DNA of 64,000 nucleotides from Actinomycetota bacterium (GCA_030017835.1 JASEGU010000003.1:1-64000); one strand, 5' to 3'. Positions 26,410 to 37,054 are shown, counted from the first letter of the stretch. The notes: generated by a model not told the origin, from the letters alone. A program made the numbers and translations.

Positions 26410-27093
26410 TTATTCGTATGACTTGAAAAACCCATCAAAGATTTTAGCATATAGACCCAGTCTTCTAATATCAATTATCCTAGCTTCTTTGGGTAAAATC
26501 TCAGCCAAAAAGAGGTCTCCGAAAGAATCGGCTCGTATATCATTTACGGAACCGACCGAGAGGACCACGGATAGTAGAAAGACCGAGCCCCCTTGGTCCT
26601 CTATTTCGCCTGCAAAAATGGCTTCTTTTGTTTTGACCGTCTTCTCGCTCCCCTTTTTGGGGAAAGTCAATTCAGCGGAGCTCAAGAGGCGGCTTAGGGC
26701 CGTTTCAAGTTGCAATTTCTCTGCGCCGCTCGCTTCGAAACGGATTGAATATTTGGCGGCTCTGACCGACTTGCTTATCTGGGGAACTTTTGGACCCAGA
26801 AGGCTAGCTTCAAGAAATCTTAAACCGGCTGGCGACTTAGAATTTAGCCCCTTAAGCAGCTCGTCCATTTCAGGGGCGTCATCCAAATTGATGTCAAGAT
26901 ACTCAGATTCACTGGAGATTCCGATCGGAAGCGGAGGACCATAGGATATTTTGGGCCTGGGATGAAAGCCTTCCGTCAGGGCCACCTTAACCCGGGCCCG
27001 CCTTAGGGTCCTTTCAATGCTCCTGATCAAGTCCAGGTGAGATATATAGATGAGCCTTCCCTCTTTGGCAAATTTTAACCTGACCCTGATCAA
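26410..27093 (-). CDS. DUF2344 (TIGR03936-type) protein, partner of the radical SAM protein
   Basis: This 227-residue protein has the family opening VRLKFAKEGRLIYISHLDLIRSIERTLRRA and the GFHPRPKISYGPPLPIGISS motif. The function is unknown. In many Actinomycetota the domain is fused to the C-terminus of the preceding radical SAM protein. Here the two are separate but adjacent, with the TTG start directly after the TGA stop. Constant linkage with rng and rplU suggests a role in RNA or ribosome modification, which is inference only. Confidence 0.85.
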   Translation of the reverse strand: MIRVRLKFAKEGRLIYISHLDLIRSIERTLRRARVKVALTEGFHPRPKISYGPPLPIGISSESEYLDINLDDAPEMDELLKGLNSKSPAGLRFLEASLLGPKVPQISKSVRAAKYSIRFEASGAEKLQLETALSRLLSSAELTFPKKGSEKTVKTKEAIFAGEIEDQGGSVFLLSVVLSVGSVNDIRADSFGDLFLAEILPKEARIIDIRRLGLYAKIFDGFFKSYE

Positions 27094-28959
27094 TCAGCCC
27101 CCCTCGCTTTCTGGGGCCACCTTGGCCAAAGTGGAATGACAAACGCCACAAGCTGTGCAGCCTGGCCCAAGACAACCTGGGCTCGCCTTCTCCTCTTTTG
27201 CCAGCTCTAGCTCCCTTATTAAGAAATCTGTTTTTACGCCGGTCGAAAGATGCTGCCAGGGAAGTATCTCTTGAAGCTCCCTCTCACTTAGATAGGAGGC
27301 AAGCGAGATGCCCTCCTCGGCAAGTGCATTATCCCACCGATCGAAATCGAAGATCTCTTTCCAGGAGTCGAATCTGGCCCCAGCCCTGTAGGCCCTTAAG
27401 ATGACGGAGGAAAGCCTTCGATCCCCCCTGGAAAGAAGGCCTTCAAGCTGGGTCAGCTTAGCATCATGCCATCTTAAAGAGATTGCCCTCTGGGTGAGAT
27501 TCTTCTTCAAATACTCCTGCTTCGACTCGATCGTAAGCAAATCATCCTGAGCCGCCCACTGGAAGGGGGTGTGGGGTTTGGGCACAAACGAAGAGATGCT
27601 GACGTTTATCTTTAATCTGCCCACTTTGTTCCTTGGCAGGGTCTTTCTGCCTAGCTCATATATCTTGCCACTTAAATCGACTATACCCTCGACATCATCC
27701 ATGGTCTCTGTGGGAAGTCCGATCATGAAATAGAGCTTTATCTTCTCCCAGCCGCTCTCGAAGACGGCCTTTGCGGTGGCAAGGATCTCCTCCTCGCTCA
27801 AGTTCTTATTTATGACATTCCTAAGCCTCTGGGTGCCGGCCTCGGGAGCGAAGGTGAGCCCGGTCTTTCTGATGCTTTGAATCTCTTTGGCAAGCTCAAC
27901 AGAGAAATTATCCATCCTGAGCGAAGGAAGTGAGATCGCTATCTTCTCGCTGCCAAGCTCGGCTGCAGCAAATCTTACGATCTCCTCGATGTCTCGATGA
28001 TCACTGCTGCTCAAGGAGGCGAGTGAGATCTCCTCGTATCCGGTGCTTCTAAGGAGCTCTTTCATCTTGGACAGGATTAGTTCCTTAGACCTCTCCCGCC
28101 TCGGCCTATAAATGATCCCAGCCTGACAGAAGCGGCAACCCCGACCGCAACCCCTGGCGATCTCGATTGAACATCTATCGTGTATCGATTCTGTGAAGGG
28201 AACCACCTGCTCGGTCGGAACGTCCAACTTGTTAAGATCAGGTGCCCACCTCCTTTCAACCTGCTCAAAAATTCCGGGCGCAAGAGGTCTTATTTTAGAG
28301 ATCTTCCCAGGCTCCGATCGATCCACCTTGTAGAGGCTTGGAACATATACCCCTTTGACCTTAGCAAACTCCACCAAGAGGTCGCCCCTCTCCCAGCCTT
28401 TCTTCTTCTGCTTGGCTATCACCTCCAGGATTTCAGGAAGAGCCACTTCGCCATCTCCCAAAAGAAAAAGATCGAAGAATGAGGCGAGCGGCTCGGGGTT
28501 GAAGGCTGAGGGGCCGCCCCCGATTATCAGAGGATAAGAAGCATTTCTCTCGATTGAGGCTAAGGGGATGGAGGCCAGATCGAGCATGGAGAGAACATTG
28601 GTGAAGGTCAGCTCGTGTTGCAAGGTGAAGCCGACTACATCGAACGAAGAGACGGGCAGGGCCGATTCCAAGGAGAAGAGGGGCAGATCCTCTCTTCGCA
28701 TGAGCGCCTCCATATCGCTCCAGGGAGCAAAAACCCTCTCGCATACGACTCCATCCATCTTATTATTCAAGAGATCATAGAGGACGTGGATGGCCAGACT
28801 CGACATTCCTATCTCATATATATCGGGGTAGGCTAGAGCGAAGAGAATATCTCCTTTTTGGCAAGGCTTTTTGATCGAATTCCACTCATCGTCTATGTAT
28901 CTTACGGGCTTCTCCACCAAATGAAGAAGCTTCTCTATCTTTGGCCAGAGACTGTCCAA
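27094..28959 (-). CDS. B12-binding-type radical SAM protein (TIGR03960-like)
   Basis: The 621-residue protein has an N-terminal region with GFTLQHELTFTNVLSMLDLA and IIGGGPSAFNPEPLASFFDL, resembling a B12-binding fold. The radical SAM core (about 250-480) has the Cys triad CGRGCRFC (Cx3Cx2C), binding a 4Fe-4S cluster. A C-terminal CLGPGCTACGVCH segment offers four more Cys for a second metal site. Its substrate is unknown. The apparent start is TTG 28959 without a good ribosome site. The gene follows rodA after 40 bp and precedes DUF2344. Confidence 0.85.
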   Translation of the reverse strand: MDSLWPKIEKLLHLVEKPVRYIDDEWNSIKKPCQKGDILFALAYPDIYEIGMSSLAIHVLYDLLNNKMDGVVCERVFAPWSDMEALMRREDLPLFSLESALPVSSFDVVGFTLQHELTFTNVLSMLDLASIPLASIERNASYPLIIGGGPSAFNPEPLASFFDLFLLGDGEVALPEILEVIAKQKKKGWERGDLLVEFAKVKGVYVPSLYKVDRSEPGKISKIRPLAPGIFEQVERRWAPDLNKLDVPTEQVVPFTESIHDRCSIEIARGCGRGCRFCQAGIIYRPRRERSKELILSKMKELLRSTGYEEISLASLSSSDHRDIEEIVRFAAAELGSEKIAISLPSLRMDNFSVELAKEIQSIRKTGLTFAPEAGTQRLRNVINKNLSEEEILATAKAVFESGWEKIKLYFMIGLPTETMDDVEGIVDLSGKIYELGRKTLPRNKVGRLKINVSISSFVPKPHTPFQWAAQDDLLTIESKQEYLKKNLTQRAISLRWHDAKLTQLEGLLSRGDRRLSSVILRAYRAGARFDSWKEIFDFDRWDNALAEEGISLASYLSERELQEILPWQHLSTGVKTDFLIRELELAKEEKASPGCLGPGCTACGVCHSTLAKVAPESEGG

Positions 28960-28999
28960 CCTCGGCGATCAACTCCCTATAATTTTCTTTGAAATGGAA

Positions 29000-30103
29000 T
29001 CACTTGAGCCTATGGGCGTATATGTTGGCAAGGAGGCCGACCGACATCATATTCATCATCATCGCGCTCCCGCCGTAGCTCATGAAGGGTAGAGGCACGC
29101 CGGTAACAGGCATCATGCCCATCGTCATCCCAATGTTTACGAATATTTGAAAGAGCCACATAGAGCCGATGCCGATGGCCATCAAGCTGCCGAAGAGATT
29201 GCCAGATGACTTCGCGATGGATATGCACTTGATCAAAAGGGCAAGAAATAGGAGCAAGACGGCGCCCGCTCCCAAGAACCCCAACTCCTCTGCGACGACC
29301 GAGAATATGAAGTCGGCATATCTGACAGGCAGAAAACCAAGTGAACTCTGCGTCCCCGAAAATAGACCCTTGCCAAGAAACCCACCCGAGCCGATGGCGA
29401 TCTTGGATTGTTTTAAGTTGTAGCCGACCCCGGTCGGATCTATGCTAGGATCCAAAAAGACGAGTATCCTCTTCATTTGGTATTCATGAAGCAGACCAAA
29501 CTTTAGAACGGCAAAGACAACAGAGAGCCCGATTGAGAATATGGCCAGAGCCTGTTGCCAACGAAGGCCGGAGACCGAGAGCATTCCAAGCATTATAGCC
29601 AGAAGGACGAGGGAGGTTCCAAGATCCGGCTGAAGCATGATGAGAAACATCGGAACGCCGACGTGAGCGGCCACTATCAGCCAGTCTTTAACCTCTTTGA
29701 TGTCGCCCTTGCGGTCGGCCAAAAATTCACCGAATGTTATTATCAAGACCAACTTGGCGAGCTCTGAGGGTTGAAGGTTGAAGAAGCCGAGCGGTATCCA
29801 GCGAGTCGAGCCATATACATCTTTGCCGATAAAAAAGACGACTATGAGCAGAAATATGTTCAAGACATAGAAGGGGACTATGAACTGTCTAAGCCTATTG
29901 TAGTCGAAGAACATGAAACCTACAGCAACGGCCAACCCGAGGAAGGAGAATACCAATTGCTTCTGGAGAAACTGGTAGGGGTTATCATACACATGGGTTG
30001 CGCTATAGACCATCAGGTTGCCGAATAGCATGATGGCAAGAACTGTGAAGATGAGTCCCCTATTTATGTAGTTGAACCAATTCAAGTAGACCCTGTTTCT
30101 CAA
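29000..30103 (-). CDS. rodA: RodA peptidoglycan glycosyltransferase (SEDS family)
   Basis: RodA polymerises glycan strands during cell elongation together with PBP2. The 367-residue protein has about 10 membrane helices. SEDS signatures are STRWIPLGFFNLQPSELAKL, LQPDLGTSLVL, the loop LKQSKIAIGSGGFLGKGL, RYADFIFSVVAEELGF and VTGVPLPFMSYGGSAMM. TTG 30103 follows AGGTGATC. It lies 8 bp after the PBP2 gene. Confidence 0.95.
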   Translation of the reverse strand: MRNRVYLNWFNYINRGLIFTVLAIMLFGNLMVYSATHVYDNPYQFLQKQLVFSFLGLAVAVGFMFFDYNRLRQFIVPFYVLNIFLLIVVFFIGKDVYGSTRWIPLGFFNLQPSELAKLVLIITFGEFLADRKGDIKEVKDWLIVAAHVGVPMFLIMLQPDLGTSLVLLAIMLGMLSVSGLRWQQALAIFSIGLSVVFAVLKFGLLHEYQMKRILVFLDPSIDPTGVGYNLKQSKIAIGSGGFLGKGLFSGTQSSLGFLPVRYADFIFSVVAEELGFLGAGAVLLLFLALLIKCISIAKSSGNLFGSLMAIGIGSMWLFQIFVNIGMTMGMMPVTGVPLPFMSYGGSAMMMNMMSVGLLANIYAHRLK

Positions 30104-30111
30104 TCGATCAC

Positions 30112-31968
30112 CTATCTCGAATCATCTGAGACGCTGACCGGCCCGACCGAAGATACATTGAAGGCCGTTGAGAGTATCCGCCTGGCAGCCGGAGCGGCGA
30201 TGGATCCGCCATGGCCTCCCTCCTCGACCATGACGACAACAACGTATTTGGGATTATTTACCGGAGCGAAACAGGCGAACCAGGCAAAGTCATCTCTCCC
30301 CTTTACCTCGGATGTTCCGGTCTTTCCGGCCACAGGTACGGGAAAACCCGCAAAGGCGTTGCTCGCCGTCCCCTCTTTGATGACGCTGACAAGACCCTTC
30401 TTGAGGCCGTCCAAAACATCCTTCGAGATGTCGATATCGGCCAATTTCTTTCTCTTGGCGGTCCTTATCTCATCGCCTTCTGGGGTGAAGACCTTGCTGA
30501 CGACGTGAGGCTTCCAGATCAGGCCATCGTTGGCGATAGCCGCATAGAGATCGGCCACTTGAAGCGGGGAGGTCAACAGATCTCCTTGACCAATAGCGAG
30601 GTTGACCGTATCGCCGGGCAGCCATTTCTGCTCTTCCAGATCTTCATGGGTCTCCTTCTTCCATTTTCTATCCGGCACCCGGCCAATAACCTCTGAGGGC
30701 AGATCGACGCCGGTCGCCTTGCCAAATCCAAATTTTCTGGACCAATGCTGGAGCCTTTCGCCTCCCCGTTTATAGAGCCTGTAGCCGACTTCGTAGAAGA
30801 CCACATCGCAGGAGTCCTTAAGACCGGCCGTAAAGCCGGTCTCCCCATGGCCCTCCTTCCGCCAGCAATTCTTGGGCCACATCTCGCCCATTCCGAGCCA
30901 AGTCCCCTCACAGAGAAAGCTATCTTTGGCCGAAACCACCCCATCGCTGAGCCCGGCAACGTAAGTGACGGGCTTGAAGACAGAGGCCGGAGCATAGGAG
31001 GCCATAACGGCCCTATTGAAGAGGGGATAGCCAGATCCTTTAGCATTCAATGACTCCCACTCTCTCGAGGTCATCCCCCTCACGAAGAGGGTCTGATCGT
31101 AAGTGGGATAGCTCGCAAGAGCCAGAATCTCTCCATTGTTGGGATTTAAAACTATGGCCGCCCCACCGTTGGCGTCGGGATAACCATTGGCCCTTGCAGC
31201 CATGACGGCGCTTTTTAGCGAGCTCTCGGTGGCCGATTGCAGGGCTGAGTCTATCGTAAGTTGAACATGGTTTCCGGCTACCGGCTCCCTCTCGTCAAGC
31301 ATATGAGTTATGCTGCCGGTCCTATCGATCTCAAACTGTTTTATCCCTTTGGTCCCGCAGAGAATCTCCTCATACTCCCCTTCAATGCCGCTTTTGCCGA
31401 TCAAATCACCGCTGGTATGGGTGAGAGCTTCCGAGAACGCCAACTCCTCCTGACTGATCTCTCCAATGTAGCCTATGACGTGAGGGGCCAAAGAGAGCTT
31501 TGGATAGTTGCGATAAAAATTGGTCGTGATATCGACACCGGGCAGATTTGAGGAGTTCTCTTTGATATATGAGGCGGTCTCTTTGGATATTCCCTGCTTC
31601 ACGATGCGAGGATAGAAGGGAGCATACTTCTTATCATTTACCCTCTCCCTTACGGCGGCAAGTTTCATATTTAAGATCTTTGCCAGCTCGGCAAGCATCT
31701 CCTCATTGTTTATCTCTTGATAATCGACGGTAACCGCCAGCGTCGGAAGGTTGTTGGCCAGAAGCAGGCCGCTCCGATCATATATATTGCCCCTTGGAGC
31801 ACTCGTCGTTACCGTCCTTATCCTGTTGTTATTCGATAAATTTACGTACTCGTCTCTTGCTACAACTTGAAGGGTCCAGAGGCGAAAGAAGAGCAGGCCG
31901 AATATAACCGTAACTATCATACTGGCCATAAATAGTCTCTTCTGTATGAGATCGTTTATGGGACGCAA
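30112..31968 (-). CDS. mrdA: Penicillin-binding protein 2 (class B, elongasome)
   Basis: This transpeptidase cross-links peptidoglycan in the elongasome. It has 618 residues with an N-terminal membrane helix (about 12-32), a dimerisation domain with SAPRGNIYDRSGLLLANN and the transpeptidase domain. The latter contains SVFK (SxxK) in YAPASVFKPVT, SCD as the second motif, and KTG in VAGKTGTSEV. The TTG start (31968) follows GGAAGG by 6 nt. It is between mreD and rodA. Confidence 0.95.
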   Translation of the reverse strand: MRPINDLIQKRLFMASMIVTVIFGLLFFRLWTLQVVARDEYVNLSNNNRIRTVTTSAPRGNIYDRSGLLLANNLPTLAVTVDYQEINNEEMLAELAKILNMKLAAVRERVNDKKYAPFYPRIVKQGISKETASYIKENSSNLPGVDITTNFYRNYPKLSLAPHVIGYIGEISQEELAFSEALTHTSGDLIGKSGIEGEYEEILCGTKGIKQFEIDRTGSITHMLDEREPVAGNHVQLTIDSALQSATESSLKSAVMAARANGYPDANGGAAIVLNPNNGEILALASYPTYDQTLFVRGMTSREWESLNAKGSGYPLFNRAVMASYAPASVFKPVTYVAGLSDGVVSAKDSFLCEGTWLGMGEMWPKNCWRKEGHGETGFTAGLKDSCDVVFYEVGYRLYKRGGERLQHWSRKFGFGKATGVDLPSEVIGRVPDRKWKKETHEDLEEQKWLPGDTVNLAIGQGDLLTSPLQVADLYAAIANDGLIWKPHVVSKVFTPEGDEIRTAKRKKLADIDISKDVLDGLKKGLVSVIKEGTASNAFAGFPVPVAGKTGTSEVKGRDDFAWFACFAPVNNPKYVVVVMVEEGGHGGSIAAPAARRILSTAFNVSSVGPVSVSDDSR

Positions 31969-31986
31969 TTCTGACCTTCCTGTTGA

Positions 31987-32505
31987 TCAGCTGATTTTGA
32001 ACTCTTTGACGTAATCGCCGCCAGAGCGCCTCACAAGAGCCCGCCTACATATCAAGAATACCGGGATGGCAAGGAGCGCATCATAGAGCGGTCCGATAAT
32101 CAGATGGGAAGCCGCAGCCCAACCTTTTGCAATCGGTTGGGATATAAGAAACGAAAGAAGCATATAGATTAGGCGATGAAAGAAGGAGAAGAAGATGACC
32201 AGACTTGCGGGAAGTAGGGCGGTCTCATCGGTCAGTCCGCTCTTCATCGACCCGGCAAGATAACCTGTTATCGTCTTGGTGAGGGAGCTAAGTCCAACCA
32301 CCCTCGATCCGGCCAAATCCTGAAGGAGGCCGCCCAGAAAGCCAGATATGGCTCCCAAGTTCTGGCCTTCCAAGAAGCCTATGATCGATACGGTGACCAA
32401 TATCAGATCGGGGCCAACGCCAAATATCCTAAGATATGGGATGAGCGCGACATGAACGACGGTCGAAGCTGATAAAATAAGGCAGATAACCAGAATCGGC
32501 TGCAC
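31987..32505 (-). CDS. mreD: Rod-shape protein MreD
   Basis: MreD is a small integral membrane part of the elongation complex. The protein has 172 residues with about five membrane helices and the family motif GFLGGLLQDLAGSRVVGLSS. The start is GTG 32505, directly adjacent to the mreC stop. Sequence identity in this family is low, so position after mreC and before mrdA adds weight. Confidence 0.9.
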   Translation of the reverse strand: MQPILVICLILSASTVVHVALIPYLRIFGVGPDLILVTVSIIGFLEGQNLGAISGFLGGLLQDLAGSRVVGLSSLTKTITGYLAGSMKSGLTDETALLPASLVIFFSFFHRLIYMLLSFLISQPIAKGWAAASHLIIGPLYDALLAIPVFLICRRALVRRSGGDYVKEFKIS

Positions 32506-33360
32506 TTAGGTGGCCTCCTCAAAGGTGGGTAGCGCAAAATCGTCCAAAATGACCAGCACCTCTTCTAAGCTGGAGAAGTCGACTTTGCTCTTTATCTTTG
32601 CCTTTTTATAAAGCATATCGGGGGTCTCCTTGTAACTCTCGACTTGACCTATCAGAAGCCCCCTCGGGTAGACGCCGCCAAGACCTGAGGTCAAAACCAG
32701 TTCTCCCTCGGAGATGGAATCGCTGCTCTCGATATAGTTCAATGTTATCCCCGTATTTAAGTTACCCTCGGCAATACCGATTCCCCGCGACTTCATCAGT
32801 TGGGCCGAGACGCCGCTTCTGGGGTCGATCAATAGGCGCACCTTGGAAGCGCTCTCAGTAACCATTATCGTCTGTCCGACCAGACCTTCCGCCACCACAA
32901 CCGGCATATTCTTATAGACTCCATCGTCGCTCCCCTTGTCGAGAATGAGGGTCGATTGCCACTCATTGGTGGACCTGCCTATTACCCTAGCCAAGGCGGT
33001 TCTGTGAGGAGTCCCCTCTTTGAAATTTATGAGCTCCTTTAAGCGAATGTTCTCCTCTTTCGCTTCGGCAAGCGAAATAATTTCCTGCTTTAAATCGGAT
33101 ATCTCCTTTTTGAGCCTTGAATTTTCTGCCGAGAGGCCACCGACGTTGCCCAGAAATTTTCGCAAGTTTATGAGAGGCATGATAACGCTGCTTGTCGGAG
33201 ATTGTACGGACGTAACTCTCCCCAAGAATGATGACTGCATGCCGTGGATGACTCCTTCGTCCGTCTCTCGAAGATAGGTGGTGAGGATAAGTATGCTAAA
33301 GATCACCAAGATGAGGAGAGTCAATCTGCTCGAGCCAAAAAATCCCCTCTTAAACCGCAA
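32506..33360 (-). CDS. mreC: Rod-shape protein MreC
   Basis: MreC has one N-terminal membrane helix (about 12-28), a coiled coil (about 75-105: LSAENSRLKKEISDLKQEII) and a C-terminal beta-barrel domain containing WQSTLILDKGSDDGVYKNMP and VLTSGLGGVYPRGLLIGQV. It activates PBP2-RodA in the elongasome. The TTG start (33360) follows GAGGTG. Length is 284 residues, normal. Confidence 0.93.
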   Translation of the reverse strand: MRFKRGFFGSSRLTLLILVIFSILILTTYLRETDEGVIHGMQSSFLGRVTSVQSPTSSVIMPLINLRKFLGNVGGLSAENSRLKKEISDLKQEIISLAEAKEENIRLKELINFKEGTPHRTALARVIGRSTNEWQSTLILDKGSDDGVYKNMPVVVAEGLVGQTIMVTESASKVRLLIDPRSGVSAQLMKSRGIGIAEGNLNTGITLNYIESSDSISEGELVLTSGLGGVYPRGLLIGQVESYKETPDMLYKKAKIKSKVDFSSLEEVLVILDDFALPTFEEAT

Positions 33361-33395
33361 AATCTACACCTCTTTAAAATAGGTGAAGCAAGAGA

Positions 33396-34427
<1,032 letters not shown>

Positions 34428-34591
34428 TCAATCCTTCCTTGCGCCCCAGCGGGCAAATAAGATTAGTAAATATTAGCAAAACTGGACCAAATAATAAACC
34501 AAGGGCAAATTCTATAACTTTGGACCAAGCGACCGCAAGGGAAGGATCAAAAAGTGATATCAGGCGGGCAGCTTTTAAAAAATTGATGCTT

Positions 34592-35170
34592 CTAATCAAG
34601 ACCGCCCTTGACAAATGACGGCCTTTTACTTGAGGCTCGAAGACCGGCTGGAGTGAGTGCTCTGGACAGGATAAGGCTTGCCAGCACGCCGTTGAAGAGG
34701 CCGCAGAGGACGGCCAGGACCATTAGTATGGGAAGCTCGAAAAAGAGAGCCGAATGTCTGATGAAGATGAAATAAGCCACGATCATCTGTGTCAGATTGT
34801 GAGCCAGCGCGCCCAAGATACTGATACCTGAAAGGCTTAAATGCTTGGAGAGAGACCTATGAGCGGCGAGCATAACAATGGTGCTGACCAAGGCTCCGCT
34901 CAAGCTGAAGACAAAAGTCGCAGAGAGAAATGTGCCAAGCAGAATTGAGGCGATCAGGGTCCTTGCCAGAGCATTCACTGCCGCCTCCCTTAAGGAGTAA
35001 GAGCTTATTATGATAAGGCTCACGATATTGGCAAGCCCAAGCTTCGCTCCTGGGATCGGTAGGGGAGGCATGTAGATGGATTCTATCAGATGAAGGGCTA
35101 TGCCGAGGGCAAGAAGGAGCGCTAAAAATACAAGTCTTTTTGAGCCACCATTTTCAACCAATCTCATCAC
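34592..35170 (-). CDS. Gx transporter / heptaprenyl diphosphate synthase component I-like membrane protein
   Basis: The 192-residue protein has about five membrane helices and the PF07456-type opening LALLLALGIALHLIESIYMPPLPIPGAKLGL. The name Hepta-PP synthase component I is historical; many members look like ECF-type substrate-binding transporters. It overlaps the NusG-II gene by 4 nt. This pair is often found beside Rnf or ApbE-type flavin systems, which suggests a link with redox cofactors or precursors. The real substrate is unknown. Confidence 0.8.
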   Translation of the reverse strand: MMRLVENGGSKRLVFLALLLALGIALHLIESIYMPPLPIPGAKLGLANIVSLIIISSYSLREAAVNALARTLIASILLGTFLSATFVFSLSGALVSTIVMLAAHRSLSKHLSLSGISILGALAHNLTQMIVAYFIFIRHSALFFELPILMVLAVLCGLFNGVLASLILSRALTPAGLRASSKRPSFVKGGLD

Positions 35171-35544
35171 CCATTTAAGGCATCCATTTCAACATCTTCT
35201 TGGCTCGTTATCCTGATCATAATCTGGTTTGGAGCACAGATGATCGCCTCTCCTTGCGATCTTATCCAGCCTTTGGAGACACAGTCATGATTAGGACAGG
35301 GGGAAGAGATGACTCGAACTCCATCGCCCGAGACCTCAACTATCGTTTCGCCAAGAGGTCCCTTGATGGGGTGGAGGCCTTGCTGGTCAAACGAAAAATT
35401 TAGATTCGCCTTATCGCTTACGATCAAGATGGAGCAATTCTCCTCTTTAGCCGATTTTCCCAAAACAACCAGATTTGAAAGGAAGAGGAGAATCGCAACC
35501 AAAATTATCGAGAGAATCAACGCCTTGTCGTAACGGGTTATCAT
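35167..35544 (-). CDS. NusG domain II-containing membrane-anchored protein
   Basis: The 125-residue protein has one membrane helix (about 9-28) and an extracytoplasmic NusG-II-type domain with the family motif SSPCPNHDCVSKGWI and EAIICAPNQIMIRI. Three conserved Cys may form a disulfide or bind a metal. It is not a transcription factor. It lies 56 bp downstream of rnfB and overlaps the Gx transporter gene. Confidence 0.85.
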   Translation of the reverse strand: MITRYDKALILSIILVAILLFLSNLVVLGKSAKEENCSILIVSDKANLNFSFDQQGLHPIKGPLGETIVEVSGDGVRVISSPCPNHDCVSKGWIRSQGEAIICAPNQIMIRITSQEDVEMDALNG

Positions 35545-35600
35545 AATATTCCCGCCTTGGGCTCAAAAACTGCAAATCAGTCTCATCATCAAAATAAGCT

Positions 35601-36419
35601 TTAACCCCTTGTCGCCGTGAGATCAGCCAGACATCCGGTCGGACACTTCTCAACGCACTTCTTGCAATCGGTGCATTTATCTTTATCTATGACGGCAAGG
35701 TTATCGATGACGTGAATCGCATCGAACTCACAAACCTTCTCACAAGCCTTGCAGGCTATGCAACCCTTCTTACAGACGGCCCTTACCTCTTTGCCTGCGT
35801 TATGTGAACGGCAGAGGACATGAACCTCTTTATCTTCAGCAACGAGAGAGATTATCCCCCTTGGGCAGGCCTTGACACAGGCTCCGCAGCTCGTGCATTT
35901 ATCCCAATCGATCTTGGGCAGCCCATCCTCGCCAAGAGTTATGGCCACAAAGGGACATGAGGTTATGCAACTTCCAAGGCCCAAACAACCGTAAGGACAG
36001 AGAAGCGGCCCCCCTGAGACCTGTTGGGCCATCTGACAATCGTGTTGCCCGTCATATATATAGCGATGAGCAACCTCATTCTTTCCGCCACCGCATCTTA
36101 CTAGAGCCTTGTTGGCAACTCCGGTAACCTCGCTGACGTCCATTCCAAGGAGCGCCCCGATCTGTTTGGCCACATCCGACCCGCCAGCCACACATGCGGT
36201 ATTGGAGGCCTCCCCGGCAACAATTGCTTCGGCTGCCCCATCACAACCGGGAAGCCCGCAAGCACCGCAATTTATTCCCGGCAAGACCGCCCGGATCAAC
36301 TCGACCCTGGCGTCCACCTCAACATAAAATACCTTGGAGGCGACCGCAAGCAGACCCCCCATAATGAGTCCCGTCCCACCAAGTGCGATTGATGCTTTTA
36401 CGATCATCGATGTATCCAT
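35601..36419 (-). CDS. rnfB: Rnf complex subunit B, ferredoxin-type
   Basis: RnfB accepts electrons from reduced ferredoxin. The 272-residue protein has an N-terminal membrane helix, the 4Fe-4S domain with GINCGACGLPGCDGAAEAI, and several ferredoxin CxxCxxCxxxC motifs (CTSCGACVKACP, CIACKACEKVC, CTDCKKCVEKCP) with an extra CLGLGSCITSCP. This is the iron-sulfur-rich form common in anaerobes. It is last of the rnfCDGEAB order. Confidence 0.94.
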   Translation of the reverse strand: MDTSMIVKASIALGGTGLIMGGLLAVASKVFYVEVDARVELIRAVLPGINCGACGLPGCDGAAEAIVAGEASNTACVAGGSDVAKQIGALLGMDVSEVTGVANKALVRCGGGKNEVAHRYIYDGQHDCQMAQQVSGGPLLCPYGCLGLGSCITSCPFVAITLGEDGLPKIDWDKCTSCGACVKACPRGIISLVAEDKEVHVLCRSHNAGKEVRAVCKKGCIACKACEKVCEFDAIHVIDNLAVIDKDKCTDCKKCVEKCPTGCLADLTATRG

Positions 36420-36442
36420 ATCCGACCCACCCCCTATCGATA

Positions 36443-37054
36443 TTAAATTCCAAAGAGTCCTTTAAAGCCCAGAAAAGCCAGTGACGATAGGCCTGCCGCT
36501 ATGAAAGAGATCGGAAAACCCCTCATTGAACGGGGGATAGGCGCAATCGTTATCCTCTCTCTCATGGCAGCGAACATTATTATTACTAAGGAGTAGCCGA
36601 GGGCAACACCGACCGTATGGACCAGCGACTCTCCAAGCGTATAGTTATATTGGAGACTCAGCTTCCAGAACCCCGGCTTGACACTCTCGGTCGCGGCAGC
36701 CAGCACCGCGCAGTTGGTGGTGATTAGCGGAAGGTATATACCCATAGCCTTAAATAGCGTCGGGCTGACCTTCTTTATCACCATCTCCACGAATTGGACT
36801 AGGGCGGCAATGACCAGGATAAAAGCGGGTATATATAAGAATTCTCCGACCCCCATCGGCTCCAGCACGAATCTCCAGACCCCCCAACAGACGGCCGAAG
36901 CCATGGTCATGACGAAGACTACGGCCATGCTCATGCCTATGGAGGTCTCAAAATTTGTCGAGACTCCGAAGAACGAACAGAGAGCGATGAACCTTATAAG
37001 AAGGATGTTGTTTATCAGAAAAGCCGCTAGAAATATTAAGAATAACCTCTCCAT
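36443..37054 (-). CDS. rnfA: Rnf complex subunit A
   Basis: RnfA is an integral membrane subunit (203 residues, six helices) homologous to RnfE and inverted in topology. Two half-site Cys binding a membrane-embedded 2Fe-2S cluster are expected: LIRFIALCSFFGV and ITTNCAVLAAA. The N-terminal NNILLIRFIALC and C-terminal MRGFPISFIAAGLSSLAFLGF match the family. It sits directly after rnfE. Confidence 0.94.
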   Translation of the reverse strand: MERLFLIFLAAFLINNILLIRFIALCSFFGVSTNFETSIGMSMAVVFVMTMASAVCWGVWRFVLEPMGVGEFLYIPAFILVIAALVQFVEMVIKKVSPTLFKAMGIYLPLITTNCAVLAAATESVKPGFWKLSLQYNYTLGESLVHTVGVALGYSLVIIMFAAMRERITIAPIPRSMRGFPISFIAAGLSSLAFLGFKGLFGI

